DNA of 64,000 nt from Dipteronia dyeriana (Eukaryota > Streptophyta > Magnoliopsida > Sapindales > Sapindaceae). The position numbers and the translations under genes are program-made. The notes under the pieces were generated by a model. It searched no databases. It saw nothing but the letters and a program-made list of their open reading frames with translations, and was not told where the DNA came from. Shown here piece by piece: positions 11,850-23,257 of this stretch; the first letter of the stretch is position 1, and each line of letters begins with the position of its first letter. The stretch is from the NCBI GenBank assembly GCA_032871835.1, contig CM065297.1, forward strand, positions 64,839,253 through 64,903,252, in the 5' to 3' direction.

Positions 11850-13160
11850 TTATGAAATCTTAACAACTAGTTCAATACGTGAATACATAGCCATTCAACT
11901 CCATAAATATTCCAAACACAATTGATTATATAATTTTAACAAACGATCATTATAAAATCCTAATGGTCAGTCCACTACGTAGAAACACAACCATCCAACT
12001 TTATAATATGTATATATATATATATTACTATAATAAATTAATGTCCTCAATGAAGTAAATAAATTATAATAAAATCTTAATAGTTAGTCTACTATGTAGA
12101 AACATAACCATCTAATTTCAAGATAATTTCATAGGTTATACATTAGTAAAACATGAACTACAAATCCAATATTATTACACCCAATATAAATTTATATATT
12201 TCTCCTAATCAAACCGACGCGGTCACATATAATTTTTATTTCAAATTATGCAAAATAATGAGAAATATATAACATTCTAAAATTCATGTTGAGTGGATAT
12301 TACCTGTGAGCATATAGAATATGTAGACATCATTTAATAAAAATATATTAGAGGCAATTTTCAAAATTTCTAACATTTATATCACATTATATAAATAAAT
12401 ACCTCAAGATGATGAACCTCCTACAGAGAAGAACATCACCCATCACATGTGTCTAACACTCACAACATATTGTATAAGTGAATACCTCAAGATAATGAAC
12501 CTCCTACGGAGAAGAATATCACTCATCACATGTATATACGTGAATATCTCAAGATGATGAACCTCCTACGGAGACGAACATCACCTATCACATATGATAA
12601 CCCTCATATAGAGATGATTAAAACATGCATTTTCATCTTTGCAATTCAAATTTAATAATTGATAACCAACGAAAATATCAAAATCTTAATGATTAGTCAC
12701 TACGTGATACATAATCATCCAATTCATGAGAATATTCTACCAATTATTAAAACTTACCAAATTAATTATTGTTAACCGACGAATTTCTCAAAATCTTAAT
12801 GATTAATCACTACGTGAAACATAAACATCCGATTCACGAGAAAATTCAAAACAAATTATTAATTTTAACCTCATCAATAATCGATAACCGACAAATTTCT
12901 TAGAATCTTAATGATTAGTCACTACGTGAAACATAATCATCCGATTTATCAGAAAATTCTATCAATTATTGAATCAAAATCATTAATAATTGATAACCGA
13001 TGAATTTCTCAAAATCTTAATGACTAGTTCACTACGTGAAAACATAGTCATCTGATTCATGAGAAAATTCTATCAATTATTAATTTTAAACAAACTAATA
13101 ATTATTATGAAATCTTAATGATTAGTCATTACGTGAAACATAATCATTCGAAATCATAAT
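11850..13160. repeat. Diverged tandem array, about 100-115 bp unit
   Basis: The phrase ATCTTAATGATTAGTCACTA followed by CGTGAAACATAATCATCC recurs at about 12684, 12794, 12906, 13015 and 13113 (spacings 110, 112, 109 and 98), with older, more diverged copies at about 11859, 11958 and 12075. The interval 12130-12680 between the two groups holds a different short array. No protein function is evident. Confidence 0.75.
12395..12605. repeat. Short tandem array, three units of about 62-83 bp
   Basis: Three copies share CTCAAGATGATGAACCTCCT followed by ACGGAGAAGAACATCACCCA and CATG, starting near 12402, 12483 and 12544. The array lies between the older and younger parts of the 100-115 bp array. Confidence 0.75.
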
Positions 13161-13496
13161 ATTTATTTATGAACTGCAATTATTTTATCATTAAAAATTT
13201 GGAAAAATTTAAAATTGCCTCATGATTTTGGTAAATTTCAAATTGACCCCTATATTTTTCAAAATACTAAATTGGCCTCAAATATTTTCTAAAATTATAA
13301 ATCTACCCCAACACATACCCAATTACATCTGGACACAATAATGTTTTAATTAATTCTAAACAAGCCATAGGAAAATAACAAAACAACCCACTATTATATC
13401 TAATTCCAAAAGTAGGAAAAATTTAAAACAATCCAAAACTTTATCTAATTCTCAAAAGTTGGCTCAAACCTAAATATACCATAAAACCCTAGCTTT
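13161..13496. other. AT-rich leader-like sequence with repeated 'plain count' motifs
   Basis: The minus strand repeats phrases of the type AATATAGGGGTCAATTTG. The same style of quasi-repeat occurs in the leader of the Copia element at 23760-24040. No gene is seen. Confidence 0.4.
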
Positions 13497-13860
13497 CATG
13501 GCCGCCATTCAACGCTTGCTCCATCATCGCTTGCTCCATCACCACCAGAACGACGGAAACGCTCACCGGAACAACTGTGGAAAGCTGCGCACATCGGTTT
13601 GACTCATCAGATCCACCAAAATTCGTGGATCTTCAAGCCCCAAGACAAATCCGTTTCGCATGGATCTCTTGCTCGGCGGTGACCCAAGCTTTCATTGGGA
13701 AATCGATGGTGAACAGAGACTCAAACAGAGTCGCACTTGACTGTGGGTTCAATGGTGGGTCTCGTATGGTCGACCTGCATCTGGAAACGGGTCTGAAGAC
13801 TAGGCTGTATATTGACCCACACCAGTTGAAGGTTTTACTCTATAGATCCGCGAAAGGTCA

Positions 13861-13893
<33 letters not shown>

Positions 13894-13906
13894 TATATAT
13901 GTTTAA
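13497..13906 (+). other. GC-rich patch with a 109-codon open frame, function unknown
   Basis: A GC-rich island in AT-rich DNA opens with GCCGCCATTCAACGC and carries an open frame at 13577-13906 that ends in an (AT)n run encoding YIYIYIYI, so its C-terminus is meaningless. I recognise no domain. By position it corresponds to the GC-rich patch just inside the 5' LTR of the Copia element at 23455-23700, so it may be retroelement leader rather than a gene. A captured host exon is the alternative. Confidence 0.3.
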
Positions 13907-14040
13907 TCCACTGGAGCATTTCGACATAAGTCCTTTTATTACCAGGAACGAAATCCCACCTATGTTAAACAACACCCAATGGTTGACCAGCCATATTCAA
14001 CATCAAATTAATTTATTCACTTATTGAATCCATTGTCCAA

Positions 14041-14049
14041 CCAATAATA
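14041..14049. repeat. 9-bp target-site duplication CCAATAATA (right copy 14966-14974)
   Basis: CCAATAATA is found directly before 14050 and directly after 14965, a perfect 9-bp duplication, as Mutator-type transposases make. Confidence 0.9.
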
Positions 14050-14209
14050 GAGAAAATCAAAAATAGCCATGGGAAACATTAAAATTTTGTTTGTAACCAC
14101 TTTTCAAATTTTATTTGTTAATAGTTACTTTTTTAAAAAAAAATTCAGTGTATGTCCATAAATTAAAAAAATACCCCTGAATTTTATTTTTTCTTTAAAA
14201 CTGAAAGCA

Positions 14210-14500
14210 AACTTGAAACCATGACTAAAATCTGGAACCAAACTTGAAATCACGACTAGTAACTTGAAACTTGAAATCTTGTCTAAAAACATGATTGAAA
14301 CTTGAAATCTTGCTTAAATTGAAATGTTGAAACTTGAAATGTTAACTAAATTGAAATGTTGAAACTTGAAATGTTCTGATTTTTTAAGTTTTTCGTTTTC
14401 AAAATTTAAAACTTGAAATTGTGACTAAATTGAAATGTTGAAACTTGAAATTTGACTAAATTGAAATGTTGAAACTTGAAATGTTCTGGGTTTTTAGGTA
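14210..14500. repeat. Minisatellite inside the MULE
   Basis: The phrase TTGAAATGTTGAAACTTGAA recurs many times with small variations (units about 25-35 bp, with CTAAA spacers). Confidence 0.8.
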
Positions 14501-14529
14501 TTTCATTTTCTTCCATTTTTTCCGGCAGA

Positions 14530-14845
14530 TCTACTCACCTACAGATGGGGAGCTCGACGGCGTTGCTGGATAGTCGTAAAGCCCAGACGACGGCACTCTG
14601 GCAAGCCATCGATGACATGTTAGAGAGAAAGGAAATAAGAGAGAAAGAGAGGTGAGTGAAAGAGAGAGAAAGAATAGAGAGAGCTGCGAGAGAGAGAAAG
14701 AGAGGTTTGGTGAGAGAGAGAGGAGACCATCGACGGTTTGCCGGCCTTCGACGGTTCGTCGGTGACGGTTCGCCGGCACACCATCGACGGGGGAGAGAGA
14801 GAGGGGAAAGGAGAGAGAAAAAAAAGAGAAAAGAGAGAGAAAGTG
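14530..14845. other. GC-rich cargo block within the MULE
   Basis: GC content jumps relative to the flanks. The sequence has GACGGTTCGCCGG-type repeats and a purine-rich GAGAGA tract. Long minus-strand open frames exist but are low complexity (Ser/Leu runs), and I recognise no protein. It could be a captured 5' leader of a host gene. Confidence 0.4.
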
Positions 14846-14974
14846 TTTGAGGATGGTTTTTATATGAGGAATTTCTCAAAAAAGTGGCTATTAACAAATA
14901 AATTTTCGTATGTGGTTAAAAACAAAATTTCCATAATAGTTGTGGTCATTTTTAACAATTTCCACCCAATAATA

Positions 14975-15314
14975 AACATAATTAATACATTACAATGAAT
15001 CACAACAACTGATCTCACCAAATCTATATATAAACAAAACAATTCTTGCCTTATTTGATAACAATAATAAAACCAATTTTATGATTCATACAATCAAAGA
15101 TTCAGTTGTGTGTGTGTGGATCTCCACTCAAATTCAGCTATAGTGATATCCAAAACAGAACTGGTTCTTAATTACCAAACAACAGTCAACGTGATTAACC
15201 AATACATAACTCGATCATGTATTTAATTAATGGCAAGTTGACAACAATAATCAAGGAAATTAAAACAAAACATCGGGTATCAAAATCATTCAACTTATAC
15301 AACAATACGATAAA
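14975..15314. other. AT-rich internal sequence next to a Copia-type PBS
   Basis: No gene is seen. On the minus strand this is the first stretch inside the LTR at 15327-15840, so it would be leader sequence of that element. Confidence 0.4.
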
Positions 15315-15326
15315 CTCTGATACCAC
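15315..15326 (-). other. Primer-binding site complementary to initiator Met tRNA
   Basis: The minus strand reads GTGGTATCAGAG directly inside the LTR end at 15327. TGGTATCAGAG is the standard plant PBS for initiator tRNA-Met. Confidence 0.85.
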
Positions 15327-15840
15327 TGTAAGAATTATATAAATAAATAATTAAATCTCGTATTATATGTATAAGTATGAATAGACGCGTATCTGGAAGC
15401 GTAACGGAAAACATTCAATTCGTAGAGACTTAATCCCGAATCCATAATAACGTAATAACCTGGAAATAAAATAAAGAAAATAATTAAAACAATAGAGAGT
15501 CTTCTTCTCTCTTCTCACCTTCCTTAGATTGCTTAATGAGAAGATAATTCTGTTATGCATGTATTGTGAGTGAGAGTAGGGACCCTATATATATATATAT
15601 ATATATATATGGTATAACTTCCTAGAATCCTAACCCATAAAGGATTCTCAAAACCCTAACATGATGGCTAGTCCTAATAGGAATATGCTCACATATATAT
15701 AATAACCCATACCATATCCTACATATATTTAATGTAGCTAAGGTGCACCGAGCCCAACAAATATTGATCACATTAATAACGGGTTTTATCCAGTCAACTC
15801 TCACTTTATTAAACAATCCAATCAATTCATTTTTTTTACA
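15327..15840 (-). repeat. LTR of a decayed minus-strand Copia-type element
   Basis: The ends are TGTAAGAATT and TTTTTTTACA (plus orientation), giving the TG...CA rule and a short inverted repeat. The minus-strand PBS adjoins the low-coordinate end, so this is the 5' LTR of an element running towards lower coordinates. A TATA-like (TA)n run at about 15585-15610 precedes the 3' part of the LTR. No partner LTR and no gag/pol were found down to 9603, so the element is truncated. Confidence 0.75.
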
Positions 15841-16078
15841 TAAACTCAAAACATAATGTAATATGTTGCTTACAATTTTATAAAAATCTTACATAATAAT
15901 GTTTTACAATTAAGTTGCAGCACAATATGCTTGAATAAAAAAAAAATGACTATGGTATACAATTATTCTCAAAAGTGAACGGTTCACATATTTTAAAAAG
16001 GAAAATAAAAAAGGATAGTTCTATACAAAATTGCTTCGCATTTGTCAGGTGAAATTATTATTTATTCATTGTTGAAAT
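15841..16078. other. AT-rich spacer between LTR and PIF element
   Basis: I see nothing recognisable here. Confidence 0.4.
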
Positions 16079-16384
16079 ATAGGGCTCGTTTGAGATAATT
16101 TTTACTTTTGGCTTTTGACAGAAGAAGAAGAGAAGTAAAAGTCTGAGCTTATTATTAACTGTTTGGATATTATATTTCAGAAGAGATTTTGTATTTAAAA
16201 TATCTTTTGAACCTGTTTGGGTGAAATTGTTAAAAATAACTTCTAATTATGATATTACTTTTTTACCCTTATAAAAGAACTTTTGAATATGTTTGGTTGG
16301 AACATTTTAAAAATCTTTTCTAATTATAATTTAACATTTGTATCTTTTTTTTTTACATTTGTATGTTATTAGTTGAGTAAACAT

Positions 16385-16387
<3 letters not shown>

Positions 16388-16427
<40 letters not shown>
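16388..16427. repeat. (AAT)n microsatellite
   Basis: An uninterrupted ATA/AAT trinucleotide run inside the left part of the PIF element. Confidence 0.95.
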
Positions 16428-16431
<4 letters not shown>

Positions 16432-16626
16432 GTTTACTTCTGAAGGAATAATATAAGATTTTATTATTTCGTTTTTTTCTACTATACTTCAAGAAACAAT
16501 TCCACTCAAAAACATGAAGTAATAAAAATTCACTTAAAATTACTAATACATTTATACATATTAGTTTACTACATATTAAGTATGAAAATTTTAAATAAAA
16601 CCTTACATATAAAGTTAATAATAAAA

Positions 16627-18003
16627 TTATACAATCATGAGTTCTCTAGCCATTCTATCATGAACAAACCCCATCTCGCTTTCATCTATTGTTAAATTCA
16701 TATATGATTCTTCGTCCTCAAGCACGTAATCTTCATCTTCTTTATATGATTCAAATTCAATATCTGCAATGGCCTCTCTTCTTATGAAATTATGCAAAGC
16801 CATTGAAGCAGTAACAATGGTTACCTGCTTATCAAACTTATAATTAGGCATGTGTTGTAAAATTTTCCATCGTGCTTTCCACACACCAAAACAACGCTCA
16901 ATAACACTTCGTAATGACGAATGCACATAATTAAATGTTTCTCGAGATTCTATTGGTTGACCACTAGTACGAAAGACTGGGAGATGATATCTTTCACCTT
17001 TATACGGAGCTAAATAACCCTTCATATTTGGATATCCAGCATTAACCAAGTAATACTTATCTGCAATATCCACATACATCATTCATCAATAATATTCAAA
17101 GTAATATATATACAATATTTAAAACTACCGATTAAAAACAATATCATATACCATCTGGTGGTATAGGAAATTTTAACTCGGTGTTTCTTAATGCCTCTAA
17201 AGATATACGTGTATCATGTGCAAATCTTTCCCATCCCAGCCATACAAATGTGAAAAGCATATCAAATCCACACACAACCATAATATTTTGGGTAGGAAAT
17301 CCTTTTCTACCAATATATGGAATTTGTTCATCCACAGGAAGTGACACACGAACATGGGTTCCATCTATGACTCCAATGCAATCCTAGCAATTATCAGATG
17401 AATTAAAAAAAAAACATAACATTAGTTTACTTCTGAACAAATTACCAAGTATTCACAAATCATCTAGATACAAAATTACCTTAAAACATAGCCAATATTT
17501 GGGATTACTTCGAATGTAATGCTGGACTTCATTAAATTCTGTAGGTGACCTAATTCATCAAAAGCTAGAATGGTCATTTTCTCAAGGACAATTCCAAATT
17601 GTCTACTCACAGTTTCACCCGAATGTTGAAATTGTTCTTGAATTATCCTGTTTCCAACACCGTGTTCTAAAGTCATTAAAAACATACCAACTGCCTCCTC
17701 GAGCCTAACTTCTTTAGTGGATGTTAATCCATAACTTCTTAATCTATCACATAATTTGACAAAAACGTGTTTCCCCATTCGAAACTGCTCTTGACAACGT
17801 CGATCATTTCCATTCAATATCTCCATCATGAACATCCATCCAGTACGGGTTGAATTTTTACATGGTTCTTTAATTAAGAAATTATTGTAGTGATATACCG
17901 TTGCTCTAACAACATTGACAACAACTTCATTAAACTCAATCTCATCTCTAATGGCTTGTTCAACAATTTGTTCTTCAATTTCTTCATCTGAATCAATATC
18001 CAT
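16627..18003 (-). pseudogene. PIF/Harbinger DDE transposase, three exons, one frameshift
   Basis: The transposase cuts and pastes the element with its Myb-like partner. Exon 1 (18003-17480) starts MDIDSDEE and carries the helix-turn-helix-like region with YHYNNFLIKEPC and GVGNRIIQEQFQHSGETVS. Exon 2 (17383-17152) holds GVIDGTHVRVSLP, with the first catalytic Asp, and the second in AHDTRIS. Exon 3 (17060-16627) holds YYLVNAGYPNMKGYLAPY and the catalytic Glu in SVIERCFGVWKARWKIL. Introns have GT-AG ends (AAG/GTAATT...GCTAG/G and GATG/GTATAT...TGCAG/A) and preserve frame between exons 2 and 3. Near 17545 one frameshift precedes the conserved FNEVQHYIR stretch. Length of about 396 codons is normal for the family. 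Confidence 0.92.
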
Positions 18004-18621
18004 GCTGCACTATATTAAACAACACCAATTAAAAACTAATTTAAGTGGTACTAACATTTTTGTGTCAACTTGGTTGGTTTTGACTTATCAAGATCTAGTT
18101 TAAAGGAAATAACAAAAAAAAAAACAAATAGGCAAAAGAGACATAAGGTGGCCATATCCACCATAATAAAATTTCTAATACAGGCAAGAGATTCCTTCAG
18201 TTAAACTAGCACACTAACACCACCCAGACAGGACATCAAACTAGAGATATCAGTTATGTTTTTTTTGTTATAAAACACACTCTCAGACACCTAATTCAAC
18301 ATTAGGTAGCAGTATAACAAAATTCATTAGTTTAATGAACAAACTACAACAAAAAACAAAAGCAAAAAAACCATAAATAAAGTAAATATCACTAGGTCAT
18401 AAACAAACATCAACAAGTTGTTTATATATATATATATATACAAAAAGTGTCAAGTGTCTTATAAAGAGACAACTGTTGATGATATACATCTTACAAAATT
18501 TGTCATACGTTAGCATACAAGATTAATTCTTTTCAAAATATTTCATTTTTACAAAAGCTTCATTTTCTTTCACATTTAATTGTCTTCATGATTAAGGTTG
18601 TTGATCTTTCAACCACTAAAT

Positions 18622-19543
18622 TTGGTATTCAGATTCTCTTAGAGCCATAAAAATCTCCTTATTTGCCTTCTTTGTGAACAAACTAATACCCAATTTGAAA
18701 AGAGGACTCATCGGTTCACATTCTGGTAGAGTAACTAACTTATCAAGAACTTCTTGAACACTACAACCAGGTGGATCAGTTCATATATAAGAATTCTTGT
18801 TCTTAATACTGTCACAAAGATGCTCAAGTTGCTTGGATAACTTCGAGGATGTGGAATTGTTTTTTTTTTCCGTTCTTGAATTTTTTTCTATTTGGTGCAA
18901 GTGTTTTTTGTTTGCGGTTGCTACATTCTATTTCATCCTCATGAACAACTTCTTCAGAGTCTAAACTAACATTATCCTCAGTCATGAAAGCTTGTGAATA
19001 TAGAGGAGACATTAAACCAGAAGTAGGTGCCCAAGCCCTATCTCCAGTTGCAGTAACATCTCGAAACAATTCATCTATCTTGAATACATGCTCCAAACCT
19101 TTCACACGAAATTTTGAAGCTTCTGGATATTTCTGTTATAAGTTTGAAGTTAGTTTAATTGAATAAGTTAAAATATAAATTACAATAATAATATTTTTTT
19201 TTATAAATACCTACTTGTAATTTTGCTTCCCACCATTCATTTGAAGCACCAATAGTTTGCCTCTCCATGTCCCAACCGAGTCTGGTTTCTCCTCTTACCA
19301 ATAAATCCCAAAGTTGCCACTCTTTTTTCACATTGTCCCAATGATTTTTCAGTTGCTTTCGATCATATGTTCTACCCGTAATATTATTAAAGTTTTCTAT
19401 AAGTTTTTCCAACGTTGTTTACTTAGATGTGTTCCATTTCTATTTCTGGCTCTAACTTGTTCTATAGCCAAATCAACCTAAATCTCATGTGTCAATGGAT
19501 CATGTACTGCTTTTGCTTTTCCTTGTGCTAACTCATTTGCCAT
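18622..19543 (-). pseudogene. PIF/Harbinger ORF1: Myb/SANT-like DNA-binding protein
   Basis: In PIF elements this second protein binds the ends and helps import the transposase. Exon 1 (19543-19211) starts MANELAQGKAKA; the Myb/SANT-like trihelix wording is LAIEQVRARNRNGTHLSKQ, then HWDNVKKEWQLWDLLVRGET and ASNEWWEAKLQ. An intron (donor AG/GTATTT at 19210, acceptor TAACAG at 19133) leads to exon 2 (19132 on), with FRVKGLEHVFKIDELFRD and DRAWAPTSG. The C-terminal part (LFKLGISLFTKKANKEIFM) runs to about 18622 after a frameshift near 18850 and a stop near 18790. A stop (TAG) near 19485 and a one-base loss near 19410 also break exon 1. Confidence 0.85.
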
Positions 19544-21209
19544 CTACTTTAAAATTTAAAATTTTTTAAGCTACTTATAATTACAAAATTAAACACAGAA
19601 GACAATAATTATCCAATGATATATAATCTATGTAAAAAAATTCTCAAAATCTGTAGAATTGTGTAAAAATAGCCATAGTGAAAAATAGGGTTTCAATGCT
19701 TAGGGACAATGGAGTCTATAAAATGGCTCCACCATTGTAAAATTTACATATCAACTTTCGAATATATTATGAGAAAGTAAGAGAAACATTACTCTATACT
19801 TCACAATAAATTACTTTATTATATATTTTTTTAAAAATAAAACCTACTATTACACTCAAATAATTGAGTATCAAAGGAGACAAAGAAAAGCTCTGCTCTC
19901 AAAATACTAGAAGTGCTATCTGAGAACCAAATACTAGCAACTAAAACAGAATTATGCTTGGCTAGTTATCTTACAACTTTTGTTTTAAGACAAATAAATG
20001 TCTTACATGTATATATACCTGAGACAACTATAGTACTAATTTGATAACCAAGCAAAATGTAACTCCTTGAATGGCTTAACTTTTAGAAACTACAATATGT
20101 AATGATACAAGTTAATTGGAACAAATGCAAATGTTGACAGAAAGAATCCATCCAGACATGAGAGGGAAAACCAAAATATCTTCATGCCGAAAGCAATGTC
20201 ACATCAAAAAATAGCATAAGATCTAATCCAAAACAAAATCCCACGATCACAATGAATGCCTTTCCCTTACATCTATTTGGCTAGTTATCTTACTTGATTT
20301 TCTTTCGAATTCTTTTCCTTCGATATCTCTATATTAGGCTTGAAATGAATTCTACGTTTTAATATCTGTTTGGTTTCTTAACTCTCTTTATTAAAGGCAA
20401 ACAATAGGCCAAGCAAACACAAGACACAATAAAGTCCTAACAGCAGGAAAAAACAACAGGTGAAAAATAACACCCACACCCACACCCACAAAAAACAAAG
20501 ACAAAGAATATAGCAACACTACACAACTACCCAGAATGCAACAGGAAAACAACAAAAACAAATAAACAAGCAAACATCAACTGATATCATCACATTTCAC
20601 AAAATCCCTCGTTATTGAATAAAAAGAAAAGTAAACATTTACAGTTTGTTTTCTTAGAAATAGAATTTTACAAGGGAATAGAACATAACATATCAATAAG
20701 TAACTTACAGAGGTGTTGCTTGATCCGTAGATTAACCGAAGTGAAGAAATTAGAGCATTGAATCCTTTCAAAATTTTACGTTTTGAGAGCAATGATGAGT
20801 AATTTTCAGTATAATGTATCTTGAATCTTTCTAGAAACACTTTGTAAAGAGTGGATTTGATGATATAATAGCTATTTGGGATATTAGAGAGATTAGGGTT
20901 CAATGAGAAATTGGGGAAAAACAAAGATCATCGATGTGAAACAAAAAAGGAAAGAATGTGTTTGAAGTTTAGTTTGTTATATATAAAAGAAAAGGGTAAA
21001 ACAGGTATTAAAAAAATTCATTAAACTATTCACTTAAACCAAAGCGTGTTTTCCAGAAGCCATTTCAGAAGCACCTATATTGCTGCTTCCAATAGAAGAG
21101 CTTTTAAGCTCAAGAAACTCTTTTGTTATTTTACCCAAACAGCTCCAAAAGCAGCTTTGAGCTCTCAAAAGAGCTTTTGAGCCTTTCAAAAGCTTTCCCA
21201 AACAGGCCC
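19544..21209 (-). other. 5' region of the PIF element, no recognised gene
   Basis: AT-rich sequence between the Myb-like gene and the right terminus. Minus-strand frames at 20391-20924 are low complexity and match nothing I know. Promoter and 5' leader of ORF1 would lie here. The last 150 bp repeat AAAAGCTCTTTTGAG-like subterminal motifs. Confidence 0.45.
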
Positions 21210-21212
21210 ATA

Positions 21213-22687
21213 ATAACATTAGCTATCACTTCACAACTCGACCAGTTCTAAAATATATATATATATATATATAAAGACATTAATCTTATAACTAGTAATG
21301 TACATTTTTCCTTGGGGTTCCAATTCCCCATTTCTCCATCTCTATTACGAGAATTTTTTTTTTTGGAAAAAAATAGTGAAATGGAGGGGGAAGGGGGACT
21401 CTTTTCCCATTTTTCTATTTTTTCCCAAACATATATAAATATTATTATAATATTTTTTTATTCTTTGAAATCCACTATATATATATATATACACTTTTTT
21501 TTACTGTATTAATGGATTTATTTTACATTTATAATGGAATGTTTGTTTTTTTAGTTTAATTTGTAATTTTTAGTTAAATGAGAAAATATGGAACTGAGGA
21601 AAACAGAGAAAAAACAGAGAAAAAACATGGAAAATAGGGAATTGGGATTAGGGATGGATATACCCCCCTAAGGGTCTGGGAAGTGGGGATGGGGATGGGG
21701 GGACTGATATCCATCCCCATTCCCTATTCCCCAAATGTGATATCTACTTATAACATTAATAGATAAGTTTTGTAAAGTAACAAAATGAAGGTTCCGATTT
21801 TTGTTTTCAAGACTGTAAACATTAACTAATCCATCAATCCAAATATCCAACTGCCCAATCAAAATAAGCAACATCAACCAAATTCAACTAATAGAAAAAC
21901 AATACCATCATCCAATGGTAAGTGCTCATCTAATTTGTCCATATTTCAAATTCGAGTCATTGTTGTTGGATATGACTCGAATTTTTCAATGGTAACCAAA
22001 CGAGATTCACTAATGCATAGACTTTCTGGAGACATGAGACACATTTGGAAGTATGAGATCGGGTTTGAGGGAGGTTTGAAGAAATGAAGAAATGGAGAAC
22101 AACTCAAACCGCTGTGAATTATGACAACGGTCACATTACAGTGAGCAACCGCTATGAGTTGCGCTATGGGTGACACAACGGTAAAGAAAACGGTTCGACT
22201 ATGCTGTGAATCGTGACAGCGGTTGAAATAGCAAGCATGACAATCGTGACCTGGTGACATGGCGTGTGGATCGCAGTACTGAGCTGTTGATTTCAACATA
22301 GTTTAGGAAGTGGGTGGCCAACTACAACTTGAATCATAGGCAATCATAAACACGCGTTGAATCAGGAAATATTAATGGAAACAGAAATAATATGTTTCTA
22401 GAAGTTCTTACAAGAAACGGATTTCTACTTTGCATGAAGTCTTGTCATAAATAGGAAATAGTATTTATATGGTACAATTAAATCTTGTACGTATAGGTGT
22501 AGGATTTCATTTTGACTAAAACTCTATATAATTCATATAAATAGAACATAATAGCTAGGCTATTGTATGTGGGGCAAATTAGCAGATATCAGAGAGATCT
22601 CGAGAGAGCATTGAGTGTAATTGGGTTTGAGGTATTTTAGAGAGAGAATCCTGAGAATGTGGTTGTAACAATTTACTACATAGTGAA
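21213..22687. other. AT-rich region; G-rich inverted patch, CpG-rich quasi-repeat, and part of an old LTR
   Basis: No gene is supported. At 21318-21345 and 21625-21740 CCAATTCCC/GGGAATTGG-type motifs face each other, perhaps a decayed MITE. At 22105-22275 a CpG-containing patch repeats AACCGCT, ACAACGGT and GTGAATCGTGACAGCGGTT. From about 22440 to 22687 the sequence reads like the U3/R part of a plant Copia LTR, with CATATAAATAGAACA near 22537; it continues after the Copia insertion at 28870. Confidence 0.4.
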
Positions 22688-22692
22688 ACTTT
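22688..22692. repeat. Target-site duplication ACTTT (right copy 28870-28874)
   Basis: ACTTT lies directly left of the 5' LTR and directly right of the 3' LTR, a perfect 5-bp duplication. Confidence 0.88.
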
Positions 22693-23242
22693 TATTGAAA
22701 AATTCCATCATATGGGGCCACACATGTGAATATTAAATGTGTTGTGCTATCTTTTGGTTAAGCCTAAATTAAAGTGATCTAATTAAGATTTAAAGTATTA
22801 AGGCTTAAGGGTATAATTGTCATGGTATTAATGTGTAGATACTGGAGTGCTATTTCTAATTTGTTTCTAATTTGTTGAGGGGCCGAATTAGAAATAGCAA
22901 ACATATAATAATTTGATTATTATATATATTTAGGGTTATGGTCCCCAAATTACACGATACTTTTGTTTTGTCTGTATCCTCGTCAACAGAGCAAAATAGA
23001 ACATGGTAGGGTTCATAAAGGTCGTGATAATTTGGAAGATCACAACCCATCCACCAACCTCCGGCAATGGATTCAGGTACGCTTCCGCTTTCTCGATTTA
23101 ATTCTTTTCTTTTATATTGACATGAGTCAATATTATATGTTTAGGGTTTGATTAAATATGATATAGAAACATGTTTAGGTTAAACATTCGGATTAATTTT
23201 GTGCCTATGAATGTTGTATTTGTGTTAATTGAATCTCTTACA
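22693..23242 (+). repeat. 5' LTR of the Copia element
   Basis: It aligns with 28316-28869, starting ATTCCATCATATGGGGCC just inside both ends and ending CTTACA. The first bases are TATTG instead of TGTTG, so the canonical TG has been lost by mutation. The two LTRs differ by substitutions and by short indels around GGGGCCGAATTAGAAA, so the insertion is not recent. Confidence 0.92.
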
Positions 23243-23244
23243 AG

Positions 23245-23257
23245 TGGTATCAGAGCC
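23245..23257 (+). other. Primer-binding site, initiator Met tRNA
   Basis: TGGTATCAGAGCC begins two bases after the 5' LTR. Confidence 0.95.

Larger units (their letters stand above)
14050..14965. mobile_element. Non-autonomous Mutator-type (MULE) element, 916 bp
   Basis: Long imperfect terminal inverted repeats of about 100 bp are seen: the left end has AAATTTTGTTTGTAACCAC and ATTTGTTAATAGTTACTTTT, and the inverted right end has AAATTTTGTTTTTAACCAC and ATTTGTTAATAGCCACTTTT. With the perfect 9-bp TSD this is a MULE. It has no transposase. The core has a minisatellite (14210-14500) and a GC-rich block (14530-14840) that may be captured cargo. Confidence 0.9.
16082..21209 (-). mobile_element. 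PIF/Harbinger DNA transposon, 5128 bp, both genes present
   Basis: The left end GGGCTCGTTTGAGA and the inverted right end GGGCCTGTTTGGGA are PIF-type termini. ATA flanks both sides (16079-16081 and 21210-21212), a 3-bp TSD as this superfamily makes, although TWA sites such as TAA/TTA are more usual. Inside, on the minus strand, are a Myb/SANT-like protein gene followed by a DDE transposase gene, the normal two-gene set. Damage is light: a few frameshifts and stops. Confidence 0.92.

Noticed and set aside
12395..12605. CRISPR-like array
   Set aside because: Units are contiguous and diverged, with no unique spacers, in plant retroelement-like DNA.
13577..13906. 109-codon plus-strand frame as a host gene
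   Set aside because: Its tail is only translated (AT)n, it matches no family I know, and its position fits a retroelement leader. I listed the region as an unassigned patch.
14531..14897. Minus-strand Leu/Ser-rich frames as a membrane protein
   Set aside because: They arise from GAGAGA purine runs in the MULE core; low complexity, no real segment pattern.
21300..21740. MITE with CCAATTCCC/GGGAATTGG inverted motifs
   Set aside because: Only short, imperfect inverted matches and no TSD; noted in the region entry only.
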